Shown here: positions 32,482 through 41,599 of the stretch, in pieces
Position numbering within the stretch: the stretch's first letter is position 1
How the letters are laid out: every line of letters begins with the position of its first letter
Assembly (NCBI GenBank): GCA_020686985.1
Contig: JAJEPU010000010.1
Span: 19,097 to 83,096 of the forward strand
Origin: Brotaphodocola catenula
GTDB lineage: Bacteria; Bacillota; Clostridia; Lachnospirales; Lachnospiraceae
Direction: 5' to 3'
Length of the DNA: 64,000 bases
The notes under the pieces: model-generated
Seen by the model: the letters and a program-made list of their open reading frames with translations, nothing else
What the model was told of the DNA's origin: nothing
Databases searched by the model: none
Position numbers and translations under genes: made by a program

Positions 32482-33882
32482 ATGTCTTCAGACAACGAAT
32501 ATGCAATTCAGGTACAAAATGTAAGTAAGATTTATAAACTATATGAGAAGCCGATTGACCGGCTGAAGGAATCTCTTAGCATCACCCATAAGAATTATCA
32601 CAGGGACTTTTTTGCGCTGAGTGATATTTCTTTTAATGTCAAGAAGGGCGAGACCGTAGGCATCATCGGAACGAACGGATCGGGAAAGTCCACGATCTTA
32701 AAGATCATCACCGGTGTTCTGACCCCGACTTCTGGAAATGTGCGCGTCAGCGGAGTGATCTCGGCACTCCTCGAGCTTGGAGCCGGATTCAACATGGATT
32801 ACACCGGAATCGAGAACGTGTTCATGAATGGAACGATGATGGGATTCACGAGAAAGCAGATGGAGGAGAAACTGCCGGATATTCTGGAATTTGCGGATAT
32901 CGGGGATTTTGTCTACCAGCCGGTAAAGACTTACTCGAGTGGTATGTTTGTCCGCCTCGCATTTGCGCTCGCGATCAATGTTGAGCCGGAGATTCTGATT
33001 GTCGATGAGGCGCTCTCGGTAGGAGATGTCTTCTTCCAGTCAAAGTGTTACCGCAGAATGGAGGAGATTCGCAAGAACGGAACGACGATTCTGATGGTTA
33101 CGCATGATATGGGAAGTGTCATCAAATACTGTGACAGGGTTGTCCTCTTAAATAAGGGACATTACGTCGCAGAGGGAGCGCCGGGCAAGATGGTCGATCT
33201 CTACAAGAAGATCCTTGCGAACCAGATGGGGGCGCTTGAGGAAGAGCTTGCCGAGATGAATGATTTCTCCGGTGGAATCGGGGATGAGGAGAATTCTGCA
33301 AAGTCAGGATCAGGAACTTCGGATTCTAAGACCGGAAAGAGTGCAGGTGGTCATCAGAAAACAGTGCATCAGGGCTTGATGCGTGACAAGCTGACGATCA
33401 ACCCGAGCAAGACCGAGTATGGAAATGGAAAGGCAGAGCTCTATGACTTCGGTCTGTTTGATGAGAGAGGAAACCTCACAAATCTGCTCCTCAAGGGAGA
33501 GTATTTTGAGATTCGTGAGCGCATTCATTTCTATGATACGATTCAGGCACCGATCTTTACCTATACAATTAAGGATAAGAAGGGTGCTGATCTGACGGGA
33601 ACGAATACGATGTTTGAGGGAGCGGATATCCGTCCGGTCAAGGATGGAGATGAGTATGAGGTCTGCTTCCGCCAGAAGATGACGCTTCAGGGCGGAGAAT
33701 ATCTGCTCTCGATGAGCTGTACCGGATTTGAGCAGGGCGAGCACACGGTTTATCATCGTCTGTACGACATTGCCAATATCACGGTCATCTCCAACAAGAA
33801 CACCGTGGGCGTTTACGATATGGAATCTGAGGTCGAGGCAGTTTTGAAGCCATCGGGCACGCAGGAAGAAAAAGGAAATTAA
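32482..33882 (+). CDS. Polysaccharide ABC exporter ATPase (Wzt/TagH-like)
   Basis: The 466-residue ATPase of an O-antigen/teichoic-acid type exporter. Walker A GTNGSGKST is at 63-71, the signature SSGM at about 152-155, Walker B ILIVDEALSVGD at about 172 and the H-loop in VTHDMG. After about residue 255 a polar linker leads to a C-terminal beta-sandwich (about 300-455) of the kind that in Wzt binds the non-reducing end of the finished glycan. The partner permease (Wzm/TagG) is not found next to it; upstream is the IS scar. It starts the second glycan cluster and is followed 4 bases later by a multi-domain glycosyltransferase. Confidence 0.92.
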   Translation: MSSDNEYAIQVQNVSKIYKLYEKPIDRLKESLSITHKNYHRDFFALSDISFNVKKGETVGIIGTNGSGKSTILKIITGVLTPTSGNVRVSGVISALLELGAGFNMDYTGIENVFMNGTMMGFTRKQMEEKLPDILEFADIGDFVYQPVKTYSSGMFVRLAFALAINVEPEILIVDEALSVGDVFFQSKCYRRMEEIRKNGTTILMVTHDMGSVIKYCDRVVLLNKGHYVAEGAPGKMVDLYKKILANQMGALEEELAEMNDFSGGIGDEENSAKSGSGTSDSKTGKSAGGHQKTVHQGLMRDKLTINPSKTEYGNGKAELYDFGLFDERGNLTNLLLKGEYFEIRERIHFYDTIQAPIFTYTIKDKKGADLTGTNTMFEGADIRPVKDGDEYEVCFRQKMTLQGGEYLLSMSCTGFEQGEHTVYHRLYDIANITVISNKNTVGVYDMESEVEAVLKPSGTQEEKGN

Positions 33883-33886
33883 AAGC

Positions 33887-36800
33887 ATGAAAAAGATTGA
33901 TGAGGAAATACAGGCACTCTTAAAAGAGCACAAGGGAAATGTCCGGGAAATTCTCGAGCAGAATACGCGCCTGGATTATCTGTATGCGCTCTCCGGGCAG
34001 AGAGAGCTTCTGCTTGAGTGGTATGACTTTAAGTCGGACGCTTCTCTGTTGCAGGTTGGTGCGGATTACGGTGCGATGACCGGACTGTTCCGCAGAAGTG
34101 TGAGCCGGGTGACGGTTCTTGATGAGAGCAAGAAGGCGCTTGAGACCGTGCAGATGCGGTATCCGGGTGCGCCAAACATTCGCTATGAGGAGGGCACGCT
34201 CTCTGATTATGCGCAGAAGCATAAAAAAGAGGCGGAGGATGCCCAGAAATCAGAACAGAAATACGATTACATTGTGTTTGCGGGAACGCTTGAGGCTCCG
34301 TATGAGGAGCAGATTCAAACGGCGAAGTCCCTGCTTGCACCGGATGGAGTTTTGATTATTGCAGTTGCAAATACGCTCGGCATGAAGTATTTTGCCGGAA
34401 GCAGGGGGGATGAGAATGCACTTTCCAAGAAGCAGATTCTCGAGCTTCTCTATGGAACAGAAAAGACTGTGAGTATGTCCGGTCGGGCAGAGTTTTACTA
34501 TCCGATGCCGGATTACCGCACACCGGTCAGTATTTATTCCGATCAGTATCTTCCGAAAAAGGGAGATCTGACGCGAGTGACGCCAGCGTATGATTATCCG
34601 CCGTATCACATGATGGATATGGGAGAGAAGTTTGATGAGGTCTGCGAGGCAGGTGTCTTTGACTTGTATGCAAACTCCTATCTTGTATTCTGGCAGGCGA
34701 ACGCAAGCATGCAGGCAAGCGACCGCCGGATTTATATCAAGTACAATAAGACGCGCAGAGAGCAGTTCCAGATCAAGACCTGTATCTGTGAGCGACTGAC
34801 TGAGCAGAGTGCACCGGCACCGTATGAGAATTTGCAGGAAGTGCAGGTTTCTGCTGGCGCAGGTACAGAGGGCGCAGAGAACGAGCAGTCGGCAAGTGCA
34901 AACTTGGCATCGTCATCGGTTCAGAATGCAGGAACTCTGGGTCACGCAAACAAAGTCTGGAAGCGCTATGTTGAGAAGTCGGCTCTGAGCCTTGACGGGG
35001 CAGAGCATATCTGGTCATTTGAGAAAAAGTATCAGGCACTGACCAATCAGCACCGTACGCTCAAGGTTGCAAAGGCATTCTGCGAGAAAAACGGAAATTC
35101 CGCGTATTTCCCGTATCTGAATGGACAGACCTGGGCGGAGAAACTCGGAGAGCAGATCCAGAACGGACAGGTTCCGGCGATGGCGCTCAAGGAGGCGATG
35201 GGGCAGATTTATGACATTGCTCCGGAGTATCGCAGTGCATTTTCAGAGACAGAGGAGTTTGACGAAGTTTTTGGAGTGGGGCTGACCGATGAGGAAAAGG
35301 GCGTTCTTGCGAGCGATACCGCCTGCAAGGTTTCCAACATCGATGCTCTGTTTGAAAATATGCTTCTCACAAAGAACGGTATTTTCTGCCTGGATTACGA
35401 GTGGGTCTTCCTGTTCCCGGTTCCGGAACATTTTGTGAAATACCGGATTCTGTACTATTTCTATGAGCAGTACCACAGCGTTCTCGGTCAGCTCGATCTC
35501 GACAGTGTGCTTGCAATGTTTGAGATCACACCGCAGATGGCGGAGATCTACCGCAAGATGGAAGAAAACTTCCAGAACTATGTGCATGGAGAAAATCAGC
35601 AACTCTATCTTGGCAACTACATGGTTTACTCCCGCGGAATCCGCGAGATCCGCCAGACCGAGAGCGATCTTGCGCGTGCGAGAGAGCGCATTGAGCAGAT
35701 GAAGATTCATAGCCGGGAGAAGGATGTGGAGATCCGCAAGATCACAGAGGTACAGCGTTTGACGAACAACCATGTGACAAACCTTGAGGCAATCATCGCA
35801 GCTCTGCGCCATGAGAACGGAGAACTCGGAAAGACGCTCAACTACCTCAACAAGCATGAGGCGATTCTGTTTAAGATCCGCCGGAAACTCGGCGACAAGT
35901 TCAATCAGAAATATCCGAGAGGATCGGTGGAGCGCAAACGCCTTTCTTATAAGAAGGAATACCTGATGCATCCGATCCGTTCGATGAAGTTATACTCGAC
36001 TCCGGAGGGACGTAATCTGCGCGATGGAGATTTCAACATCGGAGAGATCTACCGTCAGCACGGAAAGATTCACTTTGAGAAGGTCGAGAACCCGCAGGTA
36101 TCGATTGTGATTCCGGTTTACAATCAGATTCACTACACCTATGCGTGCCTGCTCTCGATTCTTGAGCACACGAAGGATGTGACGTATGAGGTGATCATCG
36201 CGGATGATGTGTCGACCGATGCAACCTCTCGTCTCGGTGAGTTTGCGGAGGGGCTTGTGATCTGCCGAAACAGCACGAACCAGGGCTTCCTCAGAAACTG
36301 CAACAATGCGGCGCGCCATGCCCGTGGTAAGTATGTGATGTTCCTCAACAACGACACGCAGGTGACAGAAGGGTGGCTCTCTTCGCTCGTTCAGCTGATC
36401 GAGTCTGACTCGACGATCGGAATGGTAGGATCGAAGCTCGTATACCCGGATGGACGACTTCAGGAGGCAGGTGGAATCATCTGGAGCGATGGTTCCGGCT
36501 GGAATTACGGTCGTCTCGATAATCCGGATAAGCCGGAGTACAACTACGTCAAGGATGTCGACTATATCTCGGGAGCGGCGATTTTGCTGTCCGTTGATCT
36601 GTGGAAGCAGATCGGAGGTTTTGACACCCGATTTGCACCGGCATATTGCGAGGATTCCGATCTCGCATTTGAGGTCAGAAAAGCCGGATACCGCGTGGTT
36701 TATCAGCCACTCTCAAAAGTGATTCATTTCGAGGGCGTTTCCAACGGAACCGATGTGCAGGGAACTGGACTCAAGCGTTATCAGGTTGCAAACTCCAAGA

Positions 36801-38017
36801 AGCTTAAGGAAAAGTGGGCGGAGGAGTTTAAGAAGCAGTGTGAGAATGATGGCAATCCGGATCCGTTCCGCGCACGTGAGCGCAGTAAGGGCAAGCCGAT
36901 TATTCTTGTCGTTGACCACTATGTGCCGACCTACGACAAGGATGCCGGTTCCAAGACGACGTTTGAGTATCTGAAGATGTTCATCAAGAAGGGATTTGTC
37001 GTAAAATTCCTCGGTGATAACTTCATGCATGAGGAGCCGTACACGACGACGCTTGAGCAGATGGGAATCGAAGTGCTCTACGGACCGGAGTATCAGGTGA
37101 AGATCTGGGATTGGCTCAGAGATCACGGCGATGACATTGCAGTCGCTTATCTGAATCGTCCGCATATTGCATCGAAGTATGTCGACTACATTCTCGACAA
37201 CACGGATATCAAGGTGATTTACTATGGTCATGATCTGCATTTCCTCAGAGAGAGCAGAGAGTACCAGATCACCGGAGATCCGAAGATCCGCGAGAATGCC
37301 GAATACTGGAAATCCGTGGAGCTGACGCTGATGAGCAAGGCAGCGGTTTCCTATTACCCGTCCTATGTGGAGCGTGATGCGATCCATGAGATCGATCCGA
37401 CGATCAATGTCAAGGACATCACAGCTTATGTCTTTGATGAGTTCAAGAGTGATATTCAGGAAGATTTTGCGAAGAGGGAAGGACTGCTCTTTGTTGGAGG
37501 TTTCGCACATCCGCCGAACGCTGATGCCGTTCTGTGGTTCGTGAAGGAGATCTATCCGCGGATTCGTGAGAAGATGCAGGCACTCGGTCAGACCCCGCCG
37601 GATTTCTATGTGGTCGGATCGAAGGTGACCGATGAAATCAAGGCGCTTGCAGAGCCGGGAAATGGCGTGATCATTAAGGGCTTTGTCTCGGAAGAAGAGC
37701 TGAGCGAGCTCTATGCGACGAGTCGAATCGTTGTGGTTCCTCTGCGGTATGGAGCAGGCGTAAAGGGTAAGGTTGTCGAGGCAATCTACAACGGAGCGCC
37801 GATCGTCACGACATCTGTCGGAGCTGAGGGAATTCCGAATGTCGAGGATGTGCTTCTCGTCGAGGATGATCCGGAGCAGTTTGCCAAGACGACGGTTCGC
37901 CTCTACCAGAATCCGGATGATTGCCGTGCGCTCTGTGAGAAGACTCAGACCTATATCCGCCAGCATTTCAGCATGGATGCGGCGTGGAAGCGGATTGAGG
38001 ATGATTTTAAGAGATAA
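33887..38017 (+). CDS. Methyltransferase / coiled coil / GT2 / GT4 fusion, 1376 residues
   Basis: One polypeptide with several activities. Residues about 45-190 form a class I SAM methyltransferase (LLQVGADYGAMTGLF, YDYIVFAGTLEAP). Residues 200-570 are mixed and unassigned, perhaps a kinase-like fold (FCLDYEWVFLFPVPEHF). A coiled coil spans about 585-660. A GT2 domain starts near 735 (VSIVIPVYNQIHYTY, IADDVSTDATS, LNNDTQV). A GT4-like domain runs from about 1003 to the end (ILVVDHYVPTYDKDAGS, GYGAGVKGKVVEAI-like block, TSVGAEGI). Such proteins act with Wzt-type exporters: in WbdD-like systems a coiled coil measures chain length while a methyltransferase caps the chain. That parallel is an inference. 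Start ATG has AAAGGAAAT-type spacing after the ATPase gene. Confidence 0.85.
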   Translation: MKKIDEEIQALLKEHKGNVREILEQNTRLDYLYALSGQRELLLEWYDFKSDASLLQVGADYGAMTGLFRRSVSRVTVLDESKKALETVQMRYPGAPNIRYEEGTLSDYAQKHKKEAEDAQKSEQKYDYIVFAGTLEAPYEEQIQTAKSLLAPDGVLIIAVANTLGMKYFAGSRGDENALSKKQILELLYGTEKTVSMSGRAEFYYPMPDYRTPVSIYSDQYLPKKGDLTRVTPAYDYPPYHMMDMGEKFDEVCEAGVFDLYANSYLVFWQANASMQASDRRIYIKYNKTRREQFQIKTCICERLTEQSAPAPYENLQEVQVSAGAGTEGAENEQSASANLASSSVQNAGTLGHANKVWKRYVEKSALSLDGAEHIWSFEKKYQALTNQHRTLKVAKAFCEKNGNSAYFPYLNGQTWAEKLGEQIQNGQVPAMALKEAMGQIYDIAPEYRSAFSETEEFDEVFGVGLTDEEKGVLASDTACKVSNIDALFENMLLTKNGIFCLDYEWVFLFPVPEHFVKYRILYYFYEQYHSVLGQLDLDSVLAMFEITPQMAEIYRKMEENFQNYVHGENQQLYLGNYMVYSRGIREIRQTESDLARARERIEQMKIHSREKDVEIRKITEVQRLTNNHVTNLEAIIAALRHENGELGKTLNYLNKHEAILFKIRRKLGDKFNQKYPRGSVERKRLSYKKEYLMHPIRSMKLYSTPEGRNLRDGDFNIGEIYRQHGKIHFEKVENPQVSIVIPVYNQIHYTYACLLSILEHTKDVTYEVIIADDVSTDATSRLGEFAEGLVICRNSTNQGFLRNCNNAARHARGKYVMFLNNDTQVTEGWLSSLVQLIESDSTIGMVGSKLVYPDGRLQEAGGIIWSDGSGWNYGRLDNPDKPEYNYVKDVDYISGAAILLSVDLWKQIGGFDTRFAPAYCEDSDLAFEVRKAGYRVVYQPLSKVIHFEGVSNGTDVQGTGLKRYQVANSKKLKEKWAEEFKKQCENDGNPDPFRARERSKGKPIILVVDHYVPTYDKDAGSKTTFEYLKMFIKKGFVVKFLGDNFMHEEPYTTTLEQMGIEVLYGPEYQVKIWDWLRDHGDDIAVAYLNRPHIASKYVDYILDNTDIKVIYYGHDLHFLRESREYQITGDPKIRENAEYWKSVELTLMSKAAVSYYPSYVERDAIHEIDPTINVKDITAYVFDEFKSDIQEDFAKREGLLFVGGFAHPPNADAVLWFVKEIYPRIREKMQALGQTPPDFYVVGSKVTDEIKALAEPGNGVIIKGFVSEEELSELYATSRIVVVPLRYGAGVKGKVVEAIYNGAPIVTTSVGAEGIPNVEDVLLVEDDPEQFAKTTVRLYQNPDDCRALCEKTQTYIRQHFSMDAAWKRIEDDFKR

Positions 38018-38040
38018 GATCTAAATGTGAAAATTTTGGG

Positions 38041-38177
38041 GGCTCCTCAGGCGGGTAAAGTCATGCAAACGCGCTTTCGCTCCGGGTTCGACGTAATGGT
38101 GCATAAGGCTGTAAAAGACACAGCCTAAACACCAACGTCTCACACGGGTTTGCCTGCACTTTCCCGCCATCGGAGCC
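38041..38177 (+). repeat. Family 1 structured intergenic repeat, copy B (137 bp)
   Basis: Same length and fold as copy A. Outer GGCTCC/GGAGCC (38041-38046, 38172-38177); GGCGGG/CCCGCC (38050-38055, 38163-38168), extended relative to copy A; AAAGT/ACTTT; GCAAAC/GTTTGC. The inner hairpin is GACGT/ACGTC, GGTG/CACC and GGCTGT (38107-38112) with ACAGCC (38120-38125), around the identical AAAAGAC loop. Copy A has GACCGT/ACGGTC there, so two base pairs changed on both strands. Confidence 0.87.
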
Positions 38178-38254
38178 ATAGATGGTTTACAACAGAGATA
38201 TTGTGATAGTTTGTGTATATAGGATTATATATAGGCTGAAAAAATTTGGAGGAT

Positions 38255-38293
38255 AACCTGCCAGGAAGAGAGACGGATTCCTGGTGGGTTTTT
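38255..38293 (+). terminator. Rho-independent terminator of the 1376-residue gene
   Basis: AACC-TG-CCAGGAA (38255-38267) pairs with TTCCTGG-TG-GGTT, running straight into a T run that ends at 38293. Confidence 0.88.
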
Positions 38294-38355
38294 CATTTCT
38301 AAAAAAATCTCTTACTTACAGATTTATGAAGTGGGTGGAATCTTTGACAAGAAAA

Positions 38356-38364
38356 TGATATACT
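38356..38364 (+). promoter_or_regulatory. Extended -10 promoter for the heptose operon
   Basis: TGA plus TATACT (38356-38364). A TTGACA at 38344 is only 9 bases upstream, too close to be its -35. The ATG is 77 bases downstream. Confidence 0.45.
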
Positions 38365-38440
38365 GTTCGGGTAGTTAATGGAAACGTGTACGGTTGGACA
38401 ACCAAAAGAACAATATTTTAGCAATATGGGAGAATGAAAA

Positions 38441-39166
38441 ATGCAGGCAATTTTACTCGCAGGCGGTCTTGGAACGCGTTTACGCAGTGTGGTGAGCGAC
38501 AGACCAAAGCCAATGGCACTGATACAGGATAAACCATTTATGGAGTATGTGGTTCATGAGCTTGCAAAGCATGGAATCACGGACATCATCTTTGCAGTGG
38601 GCTATAAGGGATCAATGGTGGAGGAGTATTTCGGGGATGGAAGCCGTTTTACCGCTCCGGATCAGACTCCGATTAAGATTCAGTATGCCTACGAGAAGGA
38701 GCTTCTCGGAACTGCCGGTGCGATCAAGAATGCAGGAAAGCTCGTGACGGAGGATGCCTTCTATGTGTTGAATGCGGATACGTTCTATCAGATCGATTAC
38801 AGCAGACTTGCGCAGATGCAGGCAGAGAAGGATCTGGATCTGGCTCTTGTGCTCCGGGAAGTTCCGGATATTTCCCGCTACGGCGAGGCGACTCTCGATC
38901 AGGGCATGCTCACAGGATTCAATGAGAAGACGAGTGAGGCGCGTCCGGGAACGATCAACGGCGGAATTTATTATATGAAGAGAGAGCTTCTCGACGAGAT
39001 TCCGGAAGGAAAAGTTTCTCTTGAAAATGAGATGATTCCGAAGTGGCTCGGCGAGAAGCGGAGACTCGGCGGATTTGTACACGATGGCTATTTTATCGAC
39101 ATCGGAATTCCGGAGGCATATTATCAGTTTATGGACGATGTGGAGAAAGGGGTGATCCGATGGTAA
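38441..39166 (+). CDS. hddC: Heptose-1-phosphate guanylyltransferase (HddC-like)
   Basis: A 241-residue sugar-phosphate nucleotidyltransferase. The motif LLAGGLGTRLRSVVSDRPKP (residues 5-24) binds the nucleotide, and LNADTFY holds the metal-binding Asp. It is short and lacks a C-terminal hexapeptide domain, like HddC enzymes that make GDP-D-glycero-alpha-D-manno-heptose. The next three genes complete exactly that pathway, which is the main reason for the name; by sequence alone other NTP-sugar transferases are possible. It overlaps the kinase gene by 7 bases, which implies coupled translation. Confidence 0.82.
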   Translation: MQAILLAGGLGTRLRSVVSDRPKPMALIQDKPFMEYVVHELAKHGITDIIFAVGYKGSMVEEYFGDGSRFTAPDQTPIKIQYAYEKELLGTAGAIKNAGKLVTEDAFYVLNADTFYQIDYSRLAQMQAEKDLDLALVLREVPDISRYGEATLDQGMLTGFNEKTSEARPGTINGGIYYMKRELLDEIPEGKVSLENEMIPKWLGEKRRLGGFVHDGYFIDIGIPEAYYQFMDDVEKGVIRW

Positions 39167-40230
39167 TTCGAGGGAGAGCACCTCTGCGCGTGAGCTTTGG
39201 CGGAGGCGGTACAGATGTAGCACCTTTCTGTGTGGAGCAGGGAGGAGCGATTATCGGCAGTACGATCAATAAGTATGCGTACTGTTCGATTGTGCCGAGA
39301 ACAGACGATCAGATTATCGTGCACTCGCTTGATTTTGATATGACGGTCAAATACAATACAAGAGAGAACTATGTGTATGACGGCAGACTTGATCTCGTCA
39401 CTGCGGCACTCAAAGCGATGGAGATCAAGCAGGGCTGTGAGGTTTATTTGCAGTGTGATGCACCGCCAGGATCGGGACTTGGAACATCCTCGACGGTGAT
39501 GGTGGCACTTCTTGTCGCAATGGCGCGCTGGAAGGGCATTGAGATGGATGGATACCGTCTTGCCGATCTCGCTTATCAGGTAGAGCGCGAGGATCTGAAG
39601 ATTGCCGGAGGATACCAGGATCAATATGCAGCAGTGTTCGGTGGTTTCAATTTCATTGAGTTTCACGGACGAAACAACGTAGTCGTAAACCCGCTTCGAA
39701 TCAAGAAAGACATTATTCATGAGTTGCAGTACAACCTGCTTCTGTGCTACACCGGAAATATCCATGTTTCTGCAAATATCATTCAGGACCAGGTCAAGAA
39801 CTACGAGAAGAAGGATGCGTTTGACGCGATGTGCGAGGTCAAGGCGCTTGCCTATGCGATGAAGGATGAACTTTTGAAGGGAAATCTTCACAGCTTCGGA
39901 AAACTTCTCGACTATGGTTGGGAGAGCAAGAAGCGCATGAGCAGTAAGATCACGAACCCGCAGATCGATGCGCTCTATGAGGAGGCAAAGAAGGCGGGCG
40001 CACTCGGCGGAAAACTCCTCGGAGCGGGCGGAGGCGGTTATCTTCTGATGTATTGCCCGTACAATGTCAAGCATAAGGTTGCAGAGCGCATGGAGCAGGT
40101 CGGCGGTCAGATTGCAGACTGGAACTTTGAGCTTCGCGGTGCCCAGTCATGGATTGCAGATGAGGATCGCTGGGATTACAACGAGGTGAAGGTTCATCTG
40201 CCCAACGGGGATTACAAGTTTGAAGTGTAA
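39160..40230 (+). CDS. hddA: D-glycero-D-manno-heptose 7-phosphate kinase (HddA-like)
   Basis: A 356-residue GHMP-family kinase that phosphorylates heptose 7-phosphate at C1. The N-terminus RGRAPLRVSFGGGGTDVAPF is typical of HddA. The ATP loop PPGSGLGTSS starts near residue 102, and GGKLLGAGGGGY is the third GHMP motif. ATG 39160 is chosen: AAAGGGGTG lies 7 bases upstream, and the domain begins there. The start overlaps the end of hddC. With gmhB and gmhA downstream it completes the GDP-heptose route. Related fucose/mannose kinases have similar motifs, so context decides. Confidence 0.87.
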   Translation: MVIRGRAPLRVSFGGGGTDVAPFCVEQGGAIIGSTINKYAYCSIVPRTDDQIIVHSLDFDMTVKYNTRENYVYDGRLDLVTAALKAMEIKQGCEVYLQCDAPPGSGLGTSSTVMVALLVAMARWKGIEMDGYRLADLAYQVEREDLKIAGGYQDQYAAVFGGFNFIEFHGRNNVVVNPLRIKKDIIHELQYNLLLCYTGNIHVSANIIQDQVKNYEKKDAFDAMCEVKALAYAMKDELLKGNLHSFGKLLDYGWESKKRMSSKITNPQIDALYEEAKKAGALGGKLLGAGGGGYLLMYCPYNVKHKVAERMEQVGGQIADWNFELRGAQSWIADEDRWDYNEVKVHLPNGDYKFEV

Positions 40231-40323
40231 GTGCTCAGAAAATAAAACAATGAGAGTACTAAGAATAATGAAAACACTAAGAAAACCGTAACAGATCGAA
40301 CATGGGAGGACAGTCAGGAGACG

Positions 40324-40935
40324 ATGGAGAGAGTGATTTTTCTTGACCGGGATGGCACGTTGAATGAGGAAGTCAACTATCTGCACAGAAAAGAGGATCT
40401 CGTGCTTCTGCCCGGAGTCGCAGAGGCACTTGGTGAGCTCAAGCGGGCAGGTTATCGTCTTGTTGTGGTGACGAATCAGGCAGGTGTCGCACGGGGATAC
40501 TACGGGGAGGATGAGGTAGTCAGTTTGCATGCCTATATGAATGAACTTCTCGCACCGCAGGGTGCGCAGATCGATCACTTCTTTTACTGCCCGCATCACC
40601 CGGAACACGGAATCGGTATTTACAAGAAAGCCTGTCACTGCCGGAAACCGGAGACGGGGATGTTTGAGATGGCGGAGCAGTACTATGAGATTGATAAGGA
40701 ACATTCCTGGATGATCGGAGATAAGAAGATCGATGTGGAAGCCGGGCGTAATTACGGTGTGCACACGATTCTGGTCGGAACCGGTTATGGAGCTGAAGAG
40801 AGAGCGGAGGCAGAAGAAAATTTGCACGAGGGAGAGAGCCTTCCGTGGGATTTTTACGCCGACACGCTTCTTGAGGCGGTAGAGGAAATCTTGAAAAGCA
40901 ATGATCTTGAGAAAGGAACAAAACAGGAGACATGA
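40324..40935 (+). CDS. gmhB: D-glycero-D-manno-heptose-1,7-bisphosphate 7-phosphatase
   Basis: A 203-residue HAD phosphatase. The nucleophile and acid are Asp8 and Asp10 in FLDRDGTLN. VVTNQAGVARG is HAD motif II and GDKKIDVEAG motif IV. A zinc loop is formed by CPHHPEHG and CHCRKPETG, diagnostic for GmhB. It removes the 7-phosphate from heptose 1,7-bisphosphate. GGAGGACAG precedes the ATG by about a dozen bases. Its end overlaps gmhA by 4 bases (ATGA). Confidence 0.93.
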   Translation: MERVIFLDRDGTLNEEVNYLHRKEDLVLLPGVAEALGELKRAGYRLVVVTNQAGVARGYYGEDEVVSLHAYMNELLAPQGAQIDHFFYCPHHPEHGIGIYKKACHCRKPETGMFEMAEQYYEIDKEHSWMIGDKKIDVEAGRNYGVHTILVGTGYGAEERAEAEENLHEGESLPWDFYADTLLEAVEEILKSNDLEKGTKQET

Positions 40936-41591
40936 CACAGGGATTATCAGAGAAGGAAGCGAAGATTCTTGATGAGCTGACAGAGCGCTATCCAAAGCTG
41001 GAAGCTGTGAAGACGGAGATTTTAAATGCTTATGAACTGCTCAGAACCTGCTATGAGCATGACGGAAAACTTCTGATTGCGGGAAATGGCGGGAGCTGTG
41101 CGGATTCCGAGCACATTGTCGGAGAGTTGATGAAGGGATTTGTAAAGCGCAGACCTCTGCCGGATGAGCTTTGGCAGAAGATCTGTCAGGAAAGTCCGGA
41201 GCATGGGGAGGAGCTTGCGCGCTCACTTCAGGGTGGACTTATGGCGATTGCACTGACCGGACATGCAGGACTTTCGACTGCATTTGCGAATGATGTCAAC
41301 GGAGATATGACGTTTGCTCAGCAGGTCTGTGGATATGGCAGAGCGGGAGATGTATTTTTGGCGATTTCCACGTCTGGAAATTCCAAGAACATTGACTATG
41401 CGGTGACGACGGCGAAGGCGAAGGGAATTTCCGTGATCGGACTGACCGGAAAGAACGGTGGAATCCTCGGAAAGCGCGCGGATGTCGCAATCATTGTGCC
41501 GGAGTCTGAGACGTTTAAGATTCAGGAGCTTCATCTTCCGGTCTATCATGCACTCTGTCTGATGCTTGAGGAGCACTTTTTTAAGGAGTAA
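40932..41591 (+). CDS. gmhA: Sedoheptulose 7-phosphate isomerase (phosphoheptose isomerase)
   Basis: A 219-residue SIS-domain isomerase, first step of heptose synthesis from sedoheptulose 7-phosphate. LLIAGNGGSCADSEHIVGEL and FLAISTSGNSKN are the sugar-phosphate-binding blocks, and QELHLPVYHALC carries the conserved His/Glu region. It is slightly longer than E. coli GmhA, with an insert around KRRPLPDELWQKI typical of Gram-positive members. The ATGA overlap with gmhB and the TAATG overlap with the next gene point to a tight operon. Confidence 0.92.
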   Translation: MTQGLSEKEAKILDELTERYPKLEAVKTEILNAYELLRTCYEHDGKLLIAGNGGSCADSEHIVGELMKGFVKRRPLPDELWQKICQESPEHGEELARSLQGGLMAIALTGHAGLSTAFANDVNGDMTFAQQVCGYGRAGDVFLAISTSGNSKNIDYAVTTAKAKGISVIGLTGKNGGILGKRADVAIIVPESETFKIQELHLPVYHALCLMLEEHFFKE

Positions 41592-41599
41592 TGGGAATA

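Larger units (their letters stand above)
38018..38440. other. 423-base intergenic region with repeat, terminator and promoter
   Basis: It contains family 1 copy B (38041-38177), a strong terminator (38255-38293) and an extended -10 promoter (38356-38364). No small gene is credible. It divides the glycan cluster into two transcription units. Confidence 0.65.

Noticed and set aside
38081..38095. TCCGGGTTCGACG in family 1 resembles the T-loop of a tRNA or tmRNA
   Set aside because: There is no acceptor stem, anticodon arm or CCA region around it, and the pairing found is a different three-way junction.
38344..38349. TTGACA as a -35 box before the heptose operon
   Set aside because: Only 9 bases separate it from the TATACT; normal spacing is 16-18. 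The -10 is better explained as an extended type.
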